The notes under the pieces were generated by a model, which ran no database searches, had not been told where the DNA came from, and was given only the letters and a program-made list of their open reading frames with translations. This document shows, in pieces, positions 13,001 to 24,486 of a DNA stretch of 64,000 nt. The number at the start of each line of letters is the position of its first letter. Position 1 is the first letter of the stretch. Location: contig OU612066.1 of assembly GCA_914767715.1 (NCBI GenBank), forward strand, positions 38,230,283 through 38,294,282. Direction: 5' to 3'. The position numbers were made by a program, and so were the translations under genes. The stretch is from Membranipora membranacea. Its lineage: Eukaryota > Bryozoa > Gymnolaemata > Cheilostomatida > Membraniporidae.

Positions 13001-16000
13001 TTAGATATCATGAGCAACCTAGATACCAATATGTACATTATATCTGGATCACCTGGATCACCTGGATCATCAGGCACATTGGTAATTACGCCTGGAACTC
13101 CTAGCTATCAGGCTTTATCATTGATATTCAATACAATGACACGAGAAGCTGATATTATGAATCATTTGTATATAATGCAGCTTTTGATTGTTATTTTCAT
13201 ATTTTTAAAATGAGTTCTCAGCAGTATTTACGATGATATACAGTTAACTTTTGTTTACAGTTGAATATGAGGAGATGAGTAAAAGGCAGCTGGCTACTAA
13301 ACTGGCTAAGCTAGAGACCCGACAGCAGCAGCAGCAGCTGGGTCATACCAATGACACAACGTCTATAAACTCATCAGATACAGCTAGTCGTCTGAGACCT
13401 GATACGGCAGGTAAGAGTATCAGTCTGTCTGCTCAGACTACTATGTAAACAACAGCACAGTTAGCTCAGACTGCCCTCTGAGTCAGCTGTATGTTTGATG
13501 ATGTTTGATTCAGACTGTTTGGTTGTGTAATTGTACTAAAAATGGTCTGTCTGTAAGTATAATTAAATTAAAGTTAATGTTTTGTATGCGGTCATTTTGT
13601 ATGATGAGTAGTGTGCTTTGTTATATCCTCCTCATGTCGCATTGAGATGTTGAGGATGTCAAATTGCATTTGATGAAACAGCAGATGCAGCAAAATCCTT
13701 GTTTTCTATTATGGTAGGAAAGCTGGAGTTAGAAGGAGGTTTAGCTGAGAGACTCGAAAGTCTTGATAAGCGTGAGACTGAATTGCTGGAAGAAATAAAA
13801 CAGCTCAAGGCAACACTGAAGAAAGTTAAAGAAGACCGACAGCACTTCAGACAGAAGTCTGACGATAAAGTGTAAGTGTCCGTCTGTCTGAGTATCCAGA
13901 ATAAGATTATTTTGTTTACTTTATTACCTAGTACCAGGGAGATATACATCCCCTCACCCTGTTAGAACTGGGCTATCAGATACCTGCCTGAAGTTATCTG
14001 ACCTTTGTATGTGTGAAGACAACTCCCAGTCATATTTATTTTCAGTAAAGAGATAAAACAGTTGAAGGCGGAGATCGGTGATTTACAGACAGAACTCGAT
14101 CAGTTCTATGATAAGGAGAGATTACCATCAGCCAGGAGAAGCTCCAGGTAAGATGTAGTAACTAATAACAACACGTACTATCTATCTATGTGTGTACGTT
14201 TTGTTTTAATTATGCTCAGAGAAATAATCCCAATCATATCTGACTTCAGTTATGCATTGTAAGGTTCTCTCATTGTAATCCTCAGCAAAAATCTCCAAAC
14301 CAAACACATCCTTTATTCTAAGTAGTTTAACAGCGTCATCATCATCAAGACTTTCGAGCAGATATGAGAAAGTTTGCCCGTGATCACAGATCATACAATA
14401 TGTGAGAGCTGAGTCACCGTGTGTGCTGTCTATGGCAGGATCCAGTTTATCACTTACAGCATCACGTGCTCGGCTGCGTGCCTCTCTTTTATTATCAAGA
14501 TATCTATGATAGGTTTGATCTGAGAGGTGTTTGAGAAGCTTGTTACGTACAGTGATTCCACCAGCTTCATTATCTAGTACTAGGATATACAGCAGAGCTT
14601 TCCAGTCAGAAGGCCATAGAATCTCGTGTATAAGTTTGATAGTTTCTTTGTCTCCTTTCATGGCCGCTATGTGCAAAATTGTTAATCCCTTTGCTGTCTT
14701 TAGCTTGATGAGGCTCAACATGGCATCATACGGGAAGACGCGCAAGAAGCGTTTCAATAAGTGTGTATATAAGTGTGTACTGCTGCTGTAGTGATTTTTA
14801 ACAATATGATGGAATACCGTTTTATCGCTTTTGTTTCCGCCATGTGATGAGAATTTGATTTTATCCGGGAGACTGAGGCGATCCATGAGGTGCTGGATAC
14901 AGGCCCAATCCTCCTCACTCTTCTCATCTCTTATCATGAATGCCCCGGTGTGGTTGTGTAGAAGATCCCTATCCAGTATAAGCTGGCTGAGATATGAATC
15001 TGGGTAAGATGGCTGTGATAGTGAACCAATCATGGTGGATACAGAATCATAATATCCGAATGTCATCGCTTCGTGTAAACAGTTTCTCCCCTGGAGATTC
15101 TTCGCTAAGAGCAGCTGCAGCTTGTGTTCTGGTTTGGTGATAGCTTCATTAAGGATATAAGTGCTGTCGTAGCAGTGATGTATTACTGGTTCCTTCCGCT
15201 CATCAACTTCTAAGAGCATAATCATTCTCATCTTCTCTGAGCACACTGACTCCACACAGACCCTGAGAGTGTCCTCAGAGGCCAGATTGAGGGCTGTCTC
15301 ACTTCCTTCACTGTCTGGTGGACATTCGTCTAGAATTCTAACACTGTTGTGACATGTTATAAGTTTAAATCGCTGCTGGTCAAAGGGTAGACTGTGGATA
15401 ATCGTCTTCACTAGTTTTGTCTGATTATTTCTTGCAGCGTAATGTAGCACTGTGTCATCATCTGCATTTGCTCTCATTAGCATAGAGAGCAGTTCACCGC
15501 GCTGACTCTCCTGCTGCTGGAGAAAGCCAAGCAGACATTCCATATGCTGTAATGGATTTTTAGTGCTTGCTATCTTGTGTAAAATTGTCTCATTCCGTTC
15601 TCCACTACGGAGCTGCACTGCTTGTTTGATGTCTCTTGGCGAGGTTTTACGTAGCTCTACTTCCAGTTTTGTCACTGAGCTTGATTCTATAATCTCACAT
15701 AGTCGTCTGTGCAGGTTACAGATGGTGTCAGAGTGTTTCAGGTCTCCATCTGTCATGTTTTGCAACCTCACGAGCTGTAAAATAGACTGAAATTGTTGAG
15801 CCAAATTTGTGTCATCACCAAAGAGGAAAGGGCTTGGCTCTTTAATTACCACTCCCACTTACCACTCCAATAATATGCTTACTATGTTATGTGGAGGTCT
15901 AAAAACAATACTTATGTGTAACAGCATGAAATCAGATTCCCTGAAATAAATGTTTATATGCTGCGATAACGGAGATCCGTGGATTTCTTAGCAGCCATAT

Positions 16001-19000
16001 CTATGTATTATCTGTCATCAGAATGTTCATCCTAGAACCACCTGTCACATTCAACCAGATGAATAATAAGCAAGTGTGTGCTTTCAATTCAACAGTCTTA
16101 TACCAGTGTATGTGTTTGATAAAGTCAACCCCACAGGTCAAAATGATACAAAAGAGTTGCCTTTTTAATTAAATGAGCAGATATATTTCTTATGACAATT
16201 TCTTTTCTCTTGACTTTGTAACATACTTATATCCTGACTAATACTAGTAATGATGTAAGGATACTCCGCTATGTCGGTGCTGACTAAAATAATATCAGTA
16301 AATTCTTGTATTGCTGGTTTCAGTAATGAAGAAGAACAAAAAACTAATGTTGTTAAATGTTCAAGTAGGTTGAATAAATAAAAATATGTGTGAAATTCTA
16401 GTCATAGTCTCCACAATTAATATGCATAAAAATTCAAAGTATTTTTGCTGGTAAGCCAAAGGTTGGGGTCATTTGAAGATTGAATCTGATGATCATCTTC
16501 TTGATCTAGTTGAACTCCACATCACACGCACATTGGACAGTCTCATTGCTGTAACTGGATGAGTCTAATTTGACACCAAATATATCTTCTATTGAATATA
16601 AATGTTTGACTGTGTCTGTATCAAGGCTTTCTAGGATAAACCCCGCTGCCTCTTTGTGTAGATTTATGACAGCGTAACAGAGTAGAGTGTCACCTCTATA
16701 GCTGTCAGAAGGTGGAGGCAGCTTATTACTGGCAGCGCGGTAATCACGCCGACTCATCTCTGCCTGATTACTACAGTATTTCCTACTCATGACCCGCCCA
16801 CACATGCGTCCAATCAACTCATTCCTCACTAAAATACCACCAGACTCGTTGTCATACACTAAAGTTGTCATCAGAGAGTTCCAGTCTTCCTGCTTCAGCA
16901 TACTATATACAAGTTTTAGAGCTTGAGTGTTACCTGCTGACGCTGCCTCATGTAGCGCTGTCATTCCACTGACTGACTTCTTCTGTAGAAGCTGAAGTAA
17001 TGTTGGGTAAGGAAGCGCATTCATGTAGTAGTTAAAAAAGGCCAGGTCGTCCGGCCTTCTGATAAATTTGTGGAACACAGTTTCCCTTCTGCGATGTGCT
17101 GACACAAAATTGACTTTTTCGTCAATATCCAAGATGTTCATCATTCTGGTGATATAAGGGAAAGCTTCCTCAGAACTCACACCAAACGCCAGTGTCTCTC
17201 CACGGTCAGAGTTCACATCTATAGCCAGTTGTGTGAGGTTTTGTTTTCCGATGGCACTTTTACTCAGCGTATCAACAATAACATCAACAGTCTCGTAGTA
17301 TTGATGCTTGATCGCTGCGTATAGGCAGTTCTCACAACTATTATCTTGACAGATCAGTAAATCAAGCCAGTGGGATTCTTCAGATAACGCTTGCTGTAAT
17401 ATATAAGACATCCTCTCTGGCTGGTCTAACCAGCGGTGTATAACTTGTTCTTTCTGATCAGCTCGCTCCAGTAACATGAGAAGTCTATCCTCCTGTGAGG
17501 AGACACACTCCAGGCATATCTTTAGACTATCTATGTCCGCCCAATGAAGAGCCGTCTCATCACCCGTACTACTAGGCGGGATCTCATCCAGCAGCACACA
17601 GTTGTTATGCTGGGTTATAAGTATAAATCTATCATCCTCTTCTGGTATCGAGTAAAGAATAGTTTTCAGTATTTCGAGATTACTTGTTCTGGATATCGCG
17701 TTATGAAACAGGGTATCTCCCCCGTATCCATCGATTGTCACGCTGCTGTCCGCCCCGTCTCCTAACAGCAGAATCTCGTTATACTCATCATGGTAACGTT
17801 CATTCTCACATAGAAATGTTAGTAGGGTATATAGGAGGCTGACTGAGTTTACTTGCTGCTCGCTGTTATTGACTAGTCTGTGTAGCAGTGTTTCACTATT
17901 CATCCCTCGTCGTAACTTACAGGCATCTATGATATGTGCTGCCGGGTGGTTGTTGAGCTTATTCTCTAGTTCTGGTAGAGAGTCTGTTATTATAACCTGC
18001 CATATCTCCTCACATAGATCATTCAGCTGCTCAGCTGTCAGCGCAACCCTGTCAGACATCTGTCTACTGGCTAAAAAGTCTAAAAATAAATCAGCAAACC
18101 TTTCTAGTCTTCAATGGAGTGATTATTGAGCTATGTGTCATGGTATTCTGCTTGGTCAGACCAAGGAGTTAGACTCGACTTTAAGACTCAAAAAGAACTC
18201 TACAAAAGCAACAAGGTCTTCAATAAAAACAACAGCCAGCATATCAGAATTCCAGTGTTTGTGATGGAGTTGACCTTGTCAAAAGGAACATGCAACTTTT
18301 GTAAATATCAGCACTCAGAATTTTCCGAACCTCGAAATCTAGCTGTAACTGTTGTGACTCCGACATAGGCGCTCAACGATCTCAGCCCTCCACACAAGAG
18401 TACTGAATATGAAAATCTCCAAATAATGTCATGTGGTAGACAGGGCTACAGTTTCTTGTGATGAAGTTCTCACACCAAACAAAACGCAAACATAATGAGT
18501 GCTACACTCCTAAAATCATACATGTATGTAACCATCACACAACATGACCTAACAGTTTCTTAACAATTGTCAGTAAGTTATTCAACTGAATATAGAGCAG
18601 ATATATATGGTATGATAATATAATATAAAATATATAATATAATATCCCTGGATTAACTCATTACCTTAAAGATAGAAGTAAGTTTGTTGAGCCAGTGAAA
18701 CTGTTGAGTAGGAGTAGCCGCTAAGCTGATACACTCCGCTGCTGCTAACTGCTGGTAAATGATAAGCATCAGGATTGCTGTTGTTATAATATCTTTGTTT
18801 TACTGTTCAAATGACTAGGCATAGTACTATCTTTGACTGTACTTATGGTCTGTTGAGCCATCATGAGTTATCATAGGTTACGCAAATGGCATTCTAAATA
18901 ACGTAATCTAGTCGACTCAGATAACTTGTATTGCAAAACAACAAAAGCAACAAAAACATGTTTGTCGAATGAATATGTTTTTTCAGTGTTCAGGCACACT

Positions 19001-22000
19001 TGAATTAATCAATGTCAAAGTTCAAAATCTGTGACATTACACAGCTCATTAACCAGACTAATAACTTGGTGAAATCACAAAAAAATTATAAGAAATTTAT
19101 CAATCATAGGGAATGTGTCTGCAGAGATCTGCTGCTGATATCGATAAGATTTTATAAACCGCTAACAGTTGGAAAACTTATCAACAGACCCGTCCTTGTC
19201 AGCCAAACTCCTGAGCCAAATAGGTCTCTACCTCCTGAAGCAATTTATCAGCGCTCATGTCTGGACCAGACACGGACCATTTTATTTAGAGTGTCATTCT
19301 GACCGTAAGAGGCTGCTGCCTGCAGACAGTTTACACCACCCTCATTAGGAGCTAATACCAGACCCAGTCTGATAGTCTTATCACTTATCACATCATTTAA
19401 TATATACTCCTTCATTTCTGAGTTCAGGATAAACATTTCCAGAACTGTTTGTCCGTCCTTATCCAACAGCAGGAGACATACAGGAGACAGAGAAGATAGC
19501 CTCGTAACCACCACAAGTTACATCGAAATCCTCTAACTCCTTATAGTCACAGCTGTGTTTGTTGATGAGCTGAGTTTGGTTATAGTCGCTGTCTAGAGAG
19601 TAGAGTATAGTTTTTATCAGTTCCTCAGTCCCGTACACTGCTGCGTAGTGAAATACAGTGTAACCTGCACCATCCACTATCATCAAAATACTCAAACATT
19701 CCTCTTCGCCTTCAGTATGGGCTTTGAGAATGTTGAGATTAACTCTACAGCATTGACTAACTTTGATGAAGTAGAGTGTTATTTTGTTTAGTCTCCCTCA
19801 GTTTGCATGCTACGACAATATGACTTTCACAGTCAGGTTTTTTCAGTTTCTGCTCCATTACGAGTGATGTTCCTGTCTTCATGATGTCTAATATATCAGA
19901 GCAAAGACTTTGAAGAGATTCCATATCGGTATCTATTTGAGACCCTGGGGAAATAAGTTTGTCAGATTGGCAATATTTACCAAGTCCACTTATGGCATAC
20001 GCACAACGTGTGTTTTGTCTATGATTCTTTCTCACTCCTAACCAAACTTGTCCAGAGTGGTTCTTACGTAATTGGTTACTACCGGTGTTGTGCTGATATG
20101 ATTCTTTGTTTAATGTTTTATATCACAATACAAAAGTGTAATTCTATATATTATTATTATTAATATACATTGTGATATATTATATTACATTGCATCGGTA
20201 CATATAAAAATTTCATGATAATATTGAACCAGGAAATTCCTGAGCAATCATCAGACACACTCACACTTGCAAAATCCCTGACGCCATACTTTGATATATG
20301 TTTTAGTCACTGATCAACATCCTGGTTTTGATGAGACATTATTCATCTTCAATTTTACAGGCCTTCCTCAGCAGATAGGAGATCTCCACCAGCCAGTGGT
20401 AAGCGTAGTACCGTACGAGACAGACCCCCGTCCCCCCGAGAGCGTCCCCCCTCACCTAGAGACCGCCACCCTTCTAGTAGAGATAAGGATAGATACTCTC
20501 ACGCTAGAGAAAACAGGAGAGAGACGGAGAGGAGAGACAGAAAGCTGACAGAGATCAGAGAGAATCACGCTGCTAGAGTTATACAGAGAGGCTGGAGACA
20601 GCATCAGCATGACGAAGACGAGGTAAGCCTGTGTGTCAAGGTCATCAGAGGTCATCTCATGTCATCAAAGGTCTCAAAGGTCAACAGATAAAATTAACGA
20701 ACATTGTATTCTGTAATTTTATAATTAAATAACCAAAAGTTTGCAGGACGTAACCAGCCCTTGAGAGATTATAATATGTATTTAATCATTTCCGATCATA
20801 AACTTTAGAAAGTTATAATTTAGTATTTATTTGTGTTTCCAACACTTTGATTTTATCAGATCTGTTTGTTTTGCTGCTTAAAAACAATGATATCTACCAA
20901 TAACCGTAGTTACAAGCAATCAACCTGCCGCTTGAGTTTCAGTTCAGTATATGTAACTGTTGGTTTACGCTTTGATTTGCTAATTGAACTTGTGAGATTG
21001 CACCTGCAACTTAAACAGCACGCCTAGGAGTTGTGTCAGCTTGTAAAATGGGCCACAATCCTCATTATCAGATTTATAATAGATTCAAGCTTCTGTAGAC
21101 TAGTGCTTCTTTATCTGTGTTGTGTATTGTTTATAATAGTTGTTAGAAAAAAGGGTAGAGGAGTTTAGAAATGATCGAGCTGCCAGGAAAATTCAAAACC
21201 AGTGGATTCGTCACCAACATGATAAACAGGAGCAAGAGATAGACGATGTATGTACTAGTTACTCCGCACACTTGTGTTTGCTGTGATTAGATTTCTTTTT
21301 GCCATTAATTATTGTTTTCACATTTTCTGCATTGCCTTAATGCAAACACCCATAACCTTCCAACACTTTCATCCTCATAACTCATCTATGTCATCTATGT
21401 CATCTATGTGACTGGTCAGACCTGACAACCTTAATAATGTGATTGTTTTCTAAGTTCTGCTCAGCTATGCGCCTGATTTCGCTGCCCTGTAAGTGTAACC
21501 ATTCTCACAGCCTTCCTATCTGTAAGTCGTGTTCTGTTTTACTCTGCAGGCTGCCCTGTTGATACAGAGTACGATGAGAGGTAATGAGGCTAGGAGAAGA
21601 CAAATACAAAGGTATCAACAGGAGGACGACGACGAAGAGCTCAGTGATGCAGCAGAGCTCATACAGTCTACTGTTAGAGGTCATTGGAACAGGAAGAAAA
21701 CAATCAACTCAAGGTGATTAATATAGTACTACATATTTACTATCATAAAATATCAACGATTATAAAAGTATCATATTAACATATTCTCCTGTCACACTAT
21801 TGTCATTACACGCAAAAGATGAATTATAATGCTAACAATTGAGAAAATTGAGAAATTTGGTGCATGCTAAATGATATGATATTTATGTTATATGTGGTGG
21901 TTGTCAAGAATTTGAGGATGCTGTAGTTAGTTGAGATCTCTGAGTGAGAGGTCTTCAAATTCCTCAAAAATATTGGTTCTCACGTCTGATAACTCTAATT

Positions 22001-23183
22001 ACTGTAATGTGATCCTGAATCCTAATATGATTGTGCAGATCTCGACCGAGCTCCGCAGAAAGAGAGTCAGAAGGTTATGATTCTGATGAGGCTGCTATGC
22101 AGATACAGTCAGCACTGAGAGGTCATAGTGCACGTAAACAGTATCTCAACTCAAGCTCCAGGTTAGCATTTAATGCTCATAGTTTACTAATAGCTGATAT
22201 ATGCATGAGGAGGCGTGGCATGTAACTGAAATGTTTAAGATATCTTTGCTTTTCAGACTTTGTCTTGTTATCCATATCTGATGAAGTCAAAGCCCCAGTT
22301 AGGAGATGTTTTCTTAGCGGATTTTTTAACATTGTTAACATTAATATTATCTATCTAACCTTTTGAATTTGATTGATAAAATATCACAGTGACTTGGGAC
22401 TTTCTGTAAAAAGCCATCAATAGCATTATTGCACCTCATCACGCATTCTACCGCGTTCTACCTATTATCAAGTCATACTATTCACTTGCAGGCCTCCTAG
22501 CTCCAGATCTGGATCGAGTAGAAATACCTCACAGAGAACGCAGGCCAGTCCTCGTGAGTTACTAATAACATATTTCCCATACCGGTGATAAATTCATATA
22601 TACTTTCTCTCCAATAGTCATAGTATAAATGGGTGTAAATAAATGACGAATGACTGACGATACTGGTTACTGAGTCAGGGAATTAGATGGGGACATGTCA
22701 AGGTTGGAAGTGTACAGAAGTGTACAGAAGTGTACAGAAGTGTACAGAAGTGTACAGAAGTGTACAGAAGTGTACAGAAGTGTACAGAAGTGTACAGAAG
22801 TGTACAGAAGTGTACAGAAGTGTACATCTCACCCACACAAGATTATATGTAATAGGGTACAGCTAATCTAATTTTATCGCATTATCATGATTGTAATTGA
22901 CTGCCACTGGAACCCCAATGACTATCTGGGTCCGTTCATGAGTTCCACAAAGTCAGACTATTGACTTCTGCTTGCAGGGAGAAGAGGAAACTCCCTCGAT
23001 TCGGCCGGTGAAGAAGATAATATCTCAGACGAGATAATAACTCCGAGGAACCGCAAGAACTCAGGGTCATTGAAGCGTACCCCGCCTGTCAAGTCTACTG
23101 CGTCCCGACAATCCTTACTCAGACCATCCAGTAGAACTCAGGCTACAGTTGACTCTGAAGATGACGATGATATAATGTTTTGA
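10042..23183 (+). CDS. IQCE: IQ motif-containing protein E (ciliary coiled-coil, five IQ motifs)
   Basis: IQCE is known to tether the EVC-EVC2 complex with EFCAB7 at the base of cilia and to support Hedgehog signalling. Fifteen coding exons: 10042-10216, 10414-10560, 10829-11016, 11195-11316, 12262-12396, 12726-12886, 13261-13410, 13682-13871, 14046-14147, 20361-20622, 21140-21247, 21550-21713, 22039-22161, 22492-22553, 22978-23183. They join in frame to 764 aa (human about 695). The conserved block is PGTPAYKSPEEYYDEVLELR, then KLRRTEEDN and KQIETLMDP (exon 3), followed by coiled coil with MKTDLKSTHVDEVRLKMEMF (exon 5). An Arg/Ser/Pro-rich linker precedes five IQ motifs: about 526-536, 557-570, 581-598, 613-629 and 652-670 (e.g. 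AALLIQSTMRGNEARRR). The C-terminus is acidic. The reading frame is open for 21 bases before the chosen ATG, so a longer N-terminus is possible. Intron 9 is 6.2 kb, far longer than the others, and carries antisense genes. Confidence 0.93.
14206..15756 (-). CDS. Ankyrin-repeat-like protein A, antisense in an IQCE intron
   Basis: Uninterrupted coding exon of 516 aa, the first of a local family (see 16506-18059, 19248-19924 and 25185-26711). The frame stays open upstream of 15756, but I start at this ATG: it aligns with the starts of the two longer relatives, and a good acceptor (CTATTTTACAG) ends about 21 bases before it, implying a spliced 5' noncoding exon. Ankyrin-like units, each with a TxLHxAA-type core, lie near residues 56-63, 101-122 (TVLHYAARN), 223-246 (NCLHEAM), 312-336, 357-380 (TILHIAAMKGD) and 448-471. 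Between them are helical stretches that are not canonical repeats. No signal peptide, membrane segment or enzyme motif is visible. Ankyrin repeats usually bind proteins; the partner here is unknown. Divergent from the other members but colinear with them. Confidence 0.8.
   Translation of the reverse strand: MTDGDLKHSDTICNLHRRLCEIIESSSVTKLEVELRKTSPRDIKQAVQLRSGERNETILHKIASTKNPLQHMECLLGFLQQQESQRGELLSMLMRANADDDTVLHYAARNNQTKLVKTIIHSLPFDQQRFKLITCHNSVRILDECPPDSEGSETALNLASEDTLRVCVESVCSEKMRMIMLLEVDERKEPVIHHCYDSTYILNEAITKPEHKLQLLLAKNLQGRNCLHEAMTFGYYDSVSTMIGSLSQPSYPDSYLSQLILDRDLLHNHTGAFMIRDEKSEEDWACIQHLMDRLSLPDKIKFSSHGGNKSDKTVFHHIVKNHYSSSTHLYTHLLKRFLRVFPYDAMLSLIKLKTAKGLTILHIAAMKGDKETIKLIHEILWPSDWKALLYILVLDNEAGGITVRNKLLKHLSDQTYHRYLDNKREARSRARDAVSDKLDPAIDSTHGDSALTYCMICDHGQTFSYLLESLDDDDAVKLLRIKDVFGLEIFAEDYNERTLQCITEVRYDWDYFSEHN
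16506..18059 (-). CDS. Ankyrin-repeat-like protein B, antisense in an IQCE intron
   Basis: Uninterrupted coding region of 517 aa. The N-terminal block (about 10-50) contains LNDLCEEIWQVI and LPELENKLNNHPAAHIIDAC. Ankyrin-like cores include DTLFHNAIS, NCLYAAIKHQYYE, TVFHKFIRRPD and TALHEAASAGNTQ; the last leads into a C-terminal segment with VRNELIGRM and the unit DTLLCYAVIN. The last approximately 480 coding bases are almost identical in DNA to the gene at 25185-26711, while the middle is clearly diverged. A possible splice acceptor (AGTAGACAG) ends directly before the ATG. Function is unknown; an adaptor role is only inferred from the repeat type. Confidence 0.8.
   Translation of the reverse strand: MSDRVALTAEQLNDLCEEIWQVIITDSLPELENKLNNHPAAHIIDACKLRRGMNSETLLHRLVNNSEQQVNSVSLLYTLLTFLCENERYHDEYNEILLLGDGADSSVTIDGYGGDTLFHNAISRTSNLEILKTILYSIPEEDDRFILITQHNNCVLLDEIPPSSTGDETALHWADIDSLKICLECVSSQEDRLLMLLERADQKEQVIHRWLDQPERMSYILQQALSEESHWLDLLICQDNSCENCLYAAIKHQYYETVDVIVDTLSKSAIGKQNLTQLAIDVNSDRGETLAFGVSSEEAFPYITRMMNILDIDEKVNFVSAHRRRETVFHKFIRRPDDLAFFNYYMNALPYPTLLQLLQKKSVSGMTALHEAASAGNTQALKLVYSMLKQEDWNSLMTTLVYDNESGGILVRNELIGRMCGRVMSRKYCSNQAEMSRRDYRAASNKLPPPSDSYRGDTLLCYAVINLHKEAAGFILESLDTDTVKHLYSIEDIFGVKLDSSSYSNETVQCACDVEFN
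19248..19924 (-). pseudogene. Decayed ankyrin-family member C
   Basis: Homology to members A, B and D is spread over three reading frames. The N-terminal block (from ATG 19924-19922, containing SLCSDILDIM and HIVVACKLRE) runs into a stop near 19757. A second frame carries TVFHYAAVYGTEELIKTILY down to about 19510. A third frame ends at 19248 with NCLQAAASYGQNDTLN. At least two frameshifts separate them and the second half of the protein is missing. A splice acceptor (TTTCCCCAG) upstream of the ATG matches the layout of the intact genes, so this is a degraded tandem copy and not a retrocopy. A multi-exon functional gene is possible but less likely. Confidence 0.7.
22711..22826. repeat. 10-bp minisatellite (TGTACAGAAG)n
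   Basis: Eleven perfect head-to-tail copies of TGTACAGAAG plus a partial copy, in the IQCE intron before the last coding exon. TGTACA is itself a palindrome. Confidence 0.95.
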
Positions 23184-24169
23184 GTTGCCTTCTTCTTATC
23201 TTGAATTCTCATAGTTGCCTTCTCCTAATCGTTTTTTAAATTATTCAACAGTTCCTTTTATATTCTGAACCTTAATTATCAATCTAGCCTGTAATTTTAC
23301 CTTATATGAACCTCTGTAGTACTGTGATAAGACCTTTCTCCATTGAAATGTCATCATTTAAATCATTTCATTTCATGAGTGTGGGAAATACCAAAAATAT
23401 GAGGCAATAAATACTATCTGTGATCACTGACCTTTCAACCTTGAATATATAGTGCATAACCTGATTATACCTTAATTCACTTGTGTTTTAGAATGCTTGC
23501 TAGGGTCAACGAAATCAGGAAGCCTTGGTGATATTTTTATAGTTAATATAATAATTTTATATTAATGAAAAACCTTCGATTACTGTCAATTCTTTGGATA
23601 TCCAGACTTTGCCGTCCATTTATATAAAGTCGTTGTAGATTTCCGCCTAAGTTTTCAAATTTTTTTTGTTCCAAGATTTAATTTCTTTTTAAATATTGAT
23701 TCTTTTGTGAGTCAGGTCTTAAATATACCGTCTGAATTGCTTGATTTTTAGTTAGTGTATGTAAACTAAACCACCTTACTCTTCTTACTCATCTCAATAT
23801 GAGCCAGAGAAGAGAGAGAGAAGAGACAATTCTTCTCCTCAACATAAGTTTATATCATCATCAGTCATCATTAGATTACTGATGATAATATAATCACTGC
23901 AATAAAGGGCACCAAAAGGTGGTGCAACTATATAAAACAACTTTGTGATGACAAGATGAGCACTAACCGAGCATCTACTGTGTTTATTGATGATGTTTGG
24001 CTTTCTACTTTCCACTATGGGACAGCCCATAGAAATTCTTGAGCAAGAGATGTTAAAACTGCTGGAAAATATGGACACCCACACCCACAAACCATCATCT
24101 TCTGCCAACTAGACCAACTGTATATACATGTTACGAGAATTATCGTCAACAATTATACATTATCCGGTA
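23184..24169. other. IQCE 3' UTR and downstream DNA
   Basis: AT-rich sequence after the IQCE stop, with a polyadenylation signal about 220 bases downstream. Short GA-rich tracts occur near 23800. No further coding similarity is seen. Confidence 0.5.
23406..23411 (+). promoter_or_regulatory. Polyadenylation signal AATAAA for IQCE
   Basis: The first plus-strand AATAAA after the IQCE stop codon, 223 bases downstream. This fits a short 3' UTR. Confidence 0.55.
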
Positions 24170-24486
24170 GCTCATATCAAAGCCTTACTCTGTTTTATAA
24201 ATCACGCAATGTACCACTCATGATATATGCAGCCCCATGTTGGTACCCGCTGCTTGGTAAAACAGATAAGAAGAGACTAGACAAGTATGAAGGACACGGA
24301 CGTCGCCTAGTATATCCAAATCATGAGAGCGCTGATAGCAGACTAGACACAGCTGGGCCAGTGAATGTCTCCAAACAGCTGGAAAACCAATTCCATCGGT
24401 ACACAAAGCGCATCCGCACTGATACCTCCCATGCCCCTCATGAAAACATCAAAATTGGTGGGCATTTCTCTTCAAGGAGTGGATAG
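24170..24486 (+). mobile_element. 3' fragment of a non-LTR retrotransposon reverse-transcriptase ORF
   Basis: An open frame contains SLTLFYKSRNVPLMIYAAPC followed by WYPLLGKTDKKRLDKYEGHG. This is the pattern seen after the reverse-transcriptase core of many animal LINEs (Y-A-x-P-x-W-x-P-L, then a K/R-rich helix). It ends in a stop at 24486. No RT catalytic motif remains upstream, so it is a 5'-truncated remnant. Confidence 0.6.

Noticed and set aside
15757-15858. Longer N-terminus for ankyrin protein A (34 extra codons upstream of the ATG)
   Set aside because: The frame is open but would start at GTG, and a strong splice acceptor separates it from the ATG that aligns with the starts of B and D.
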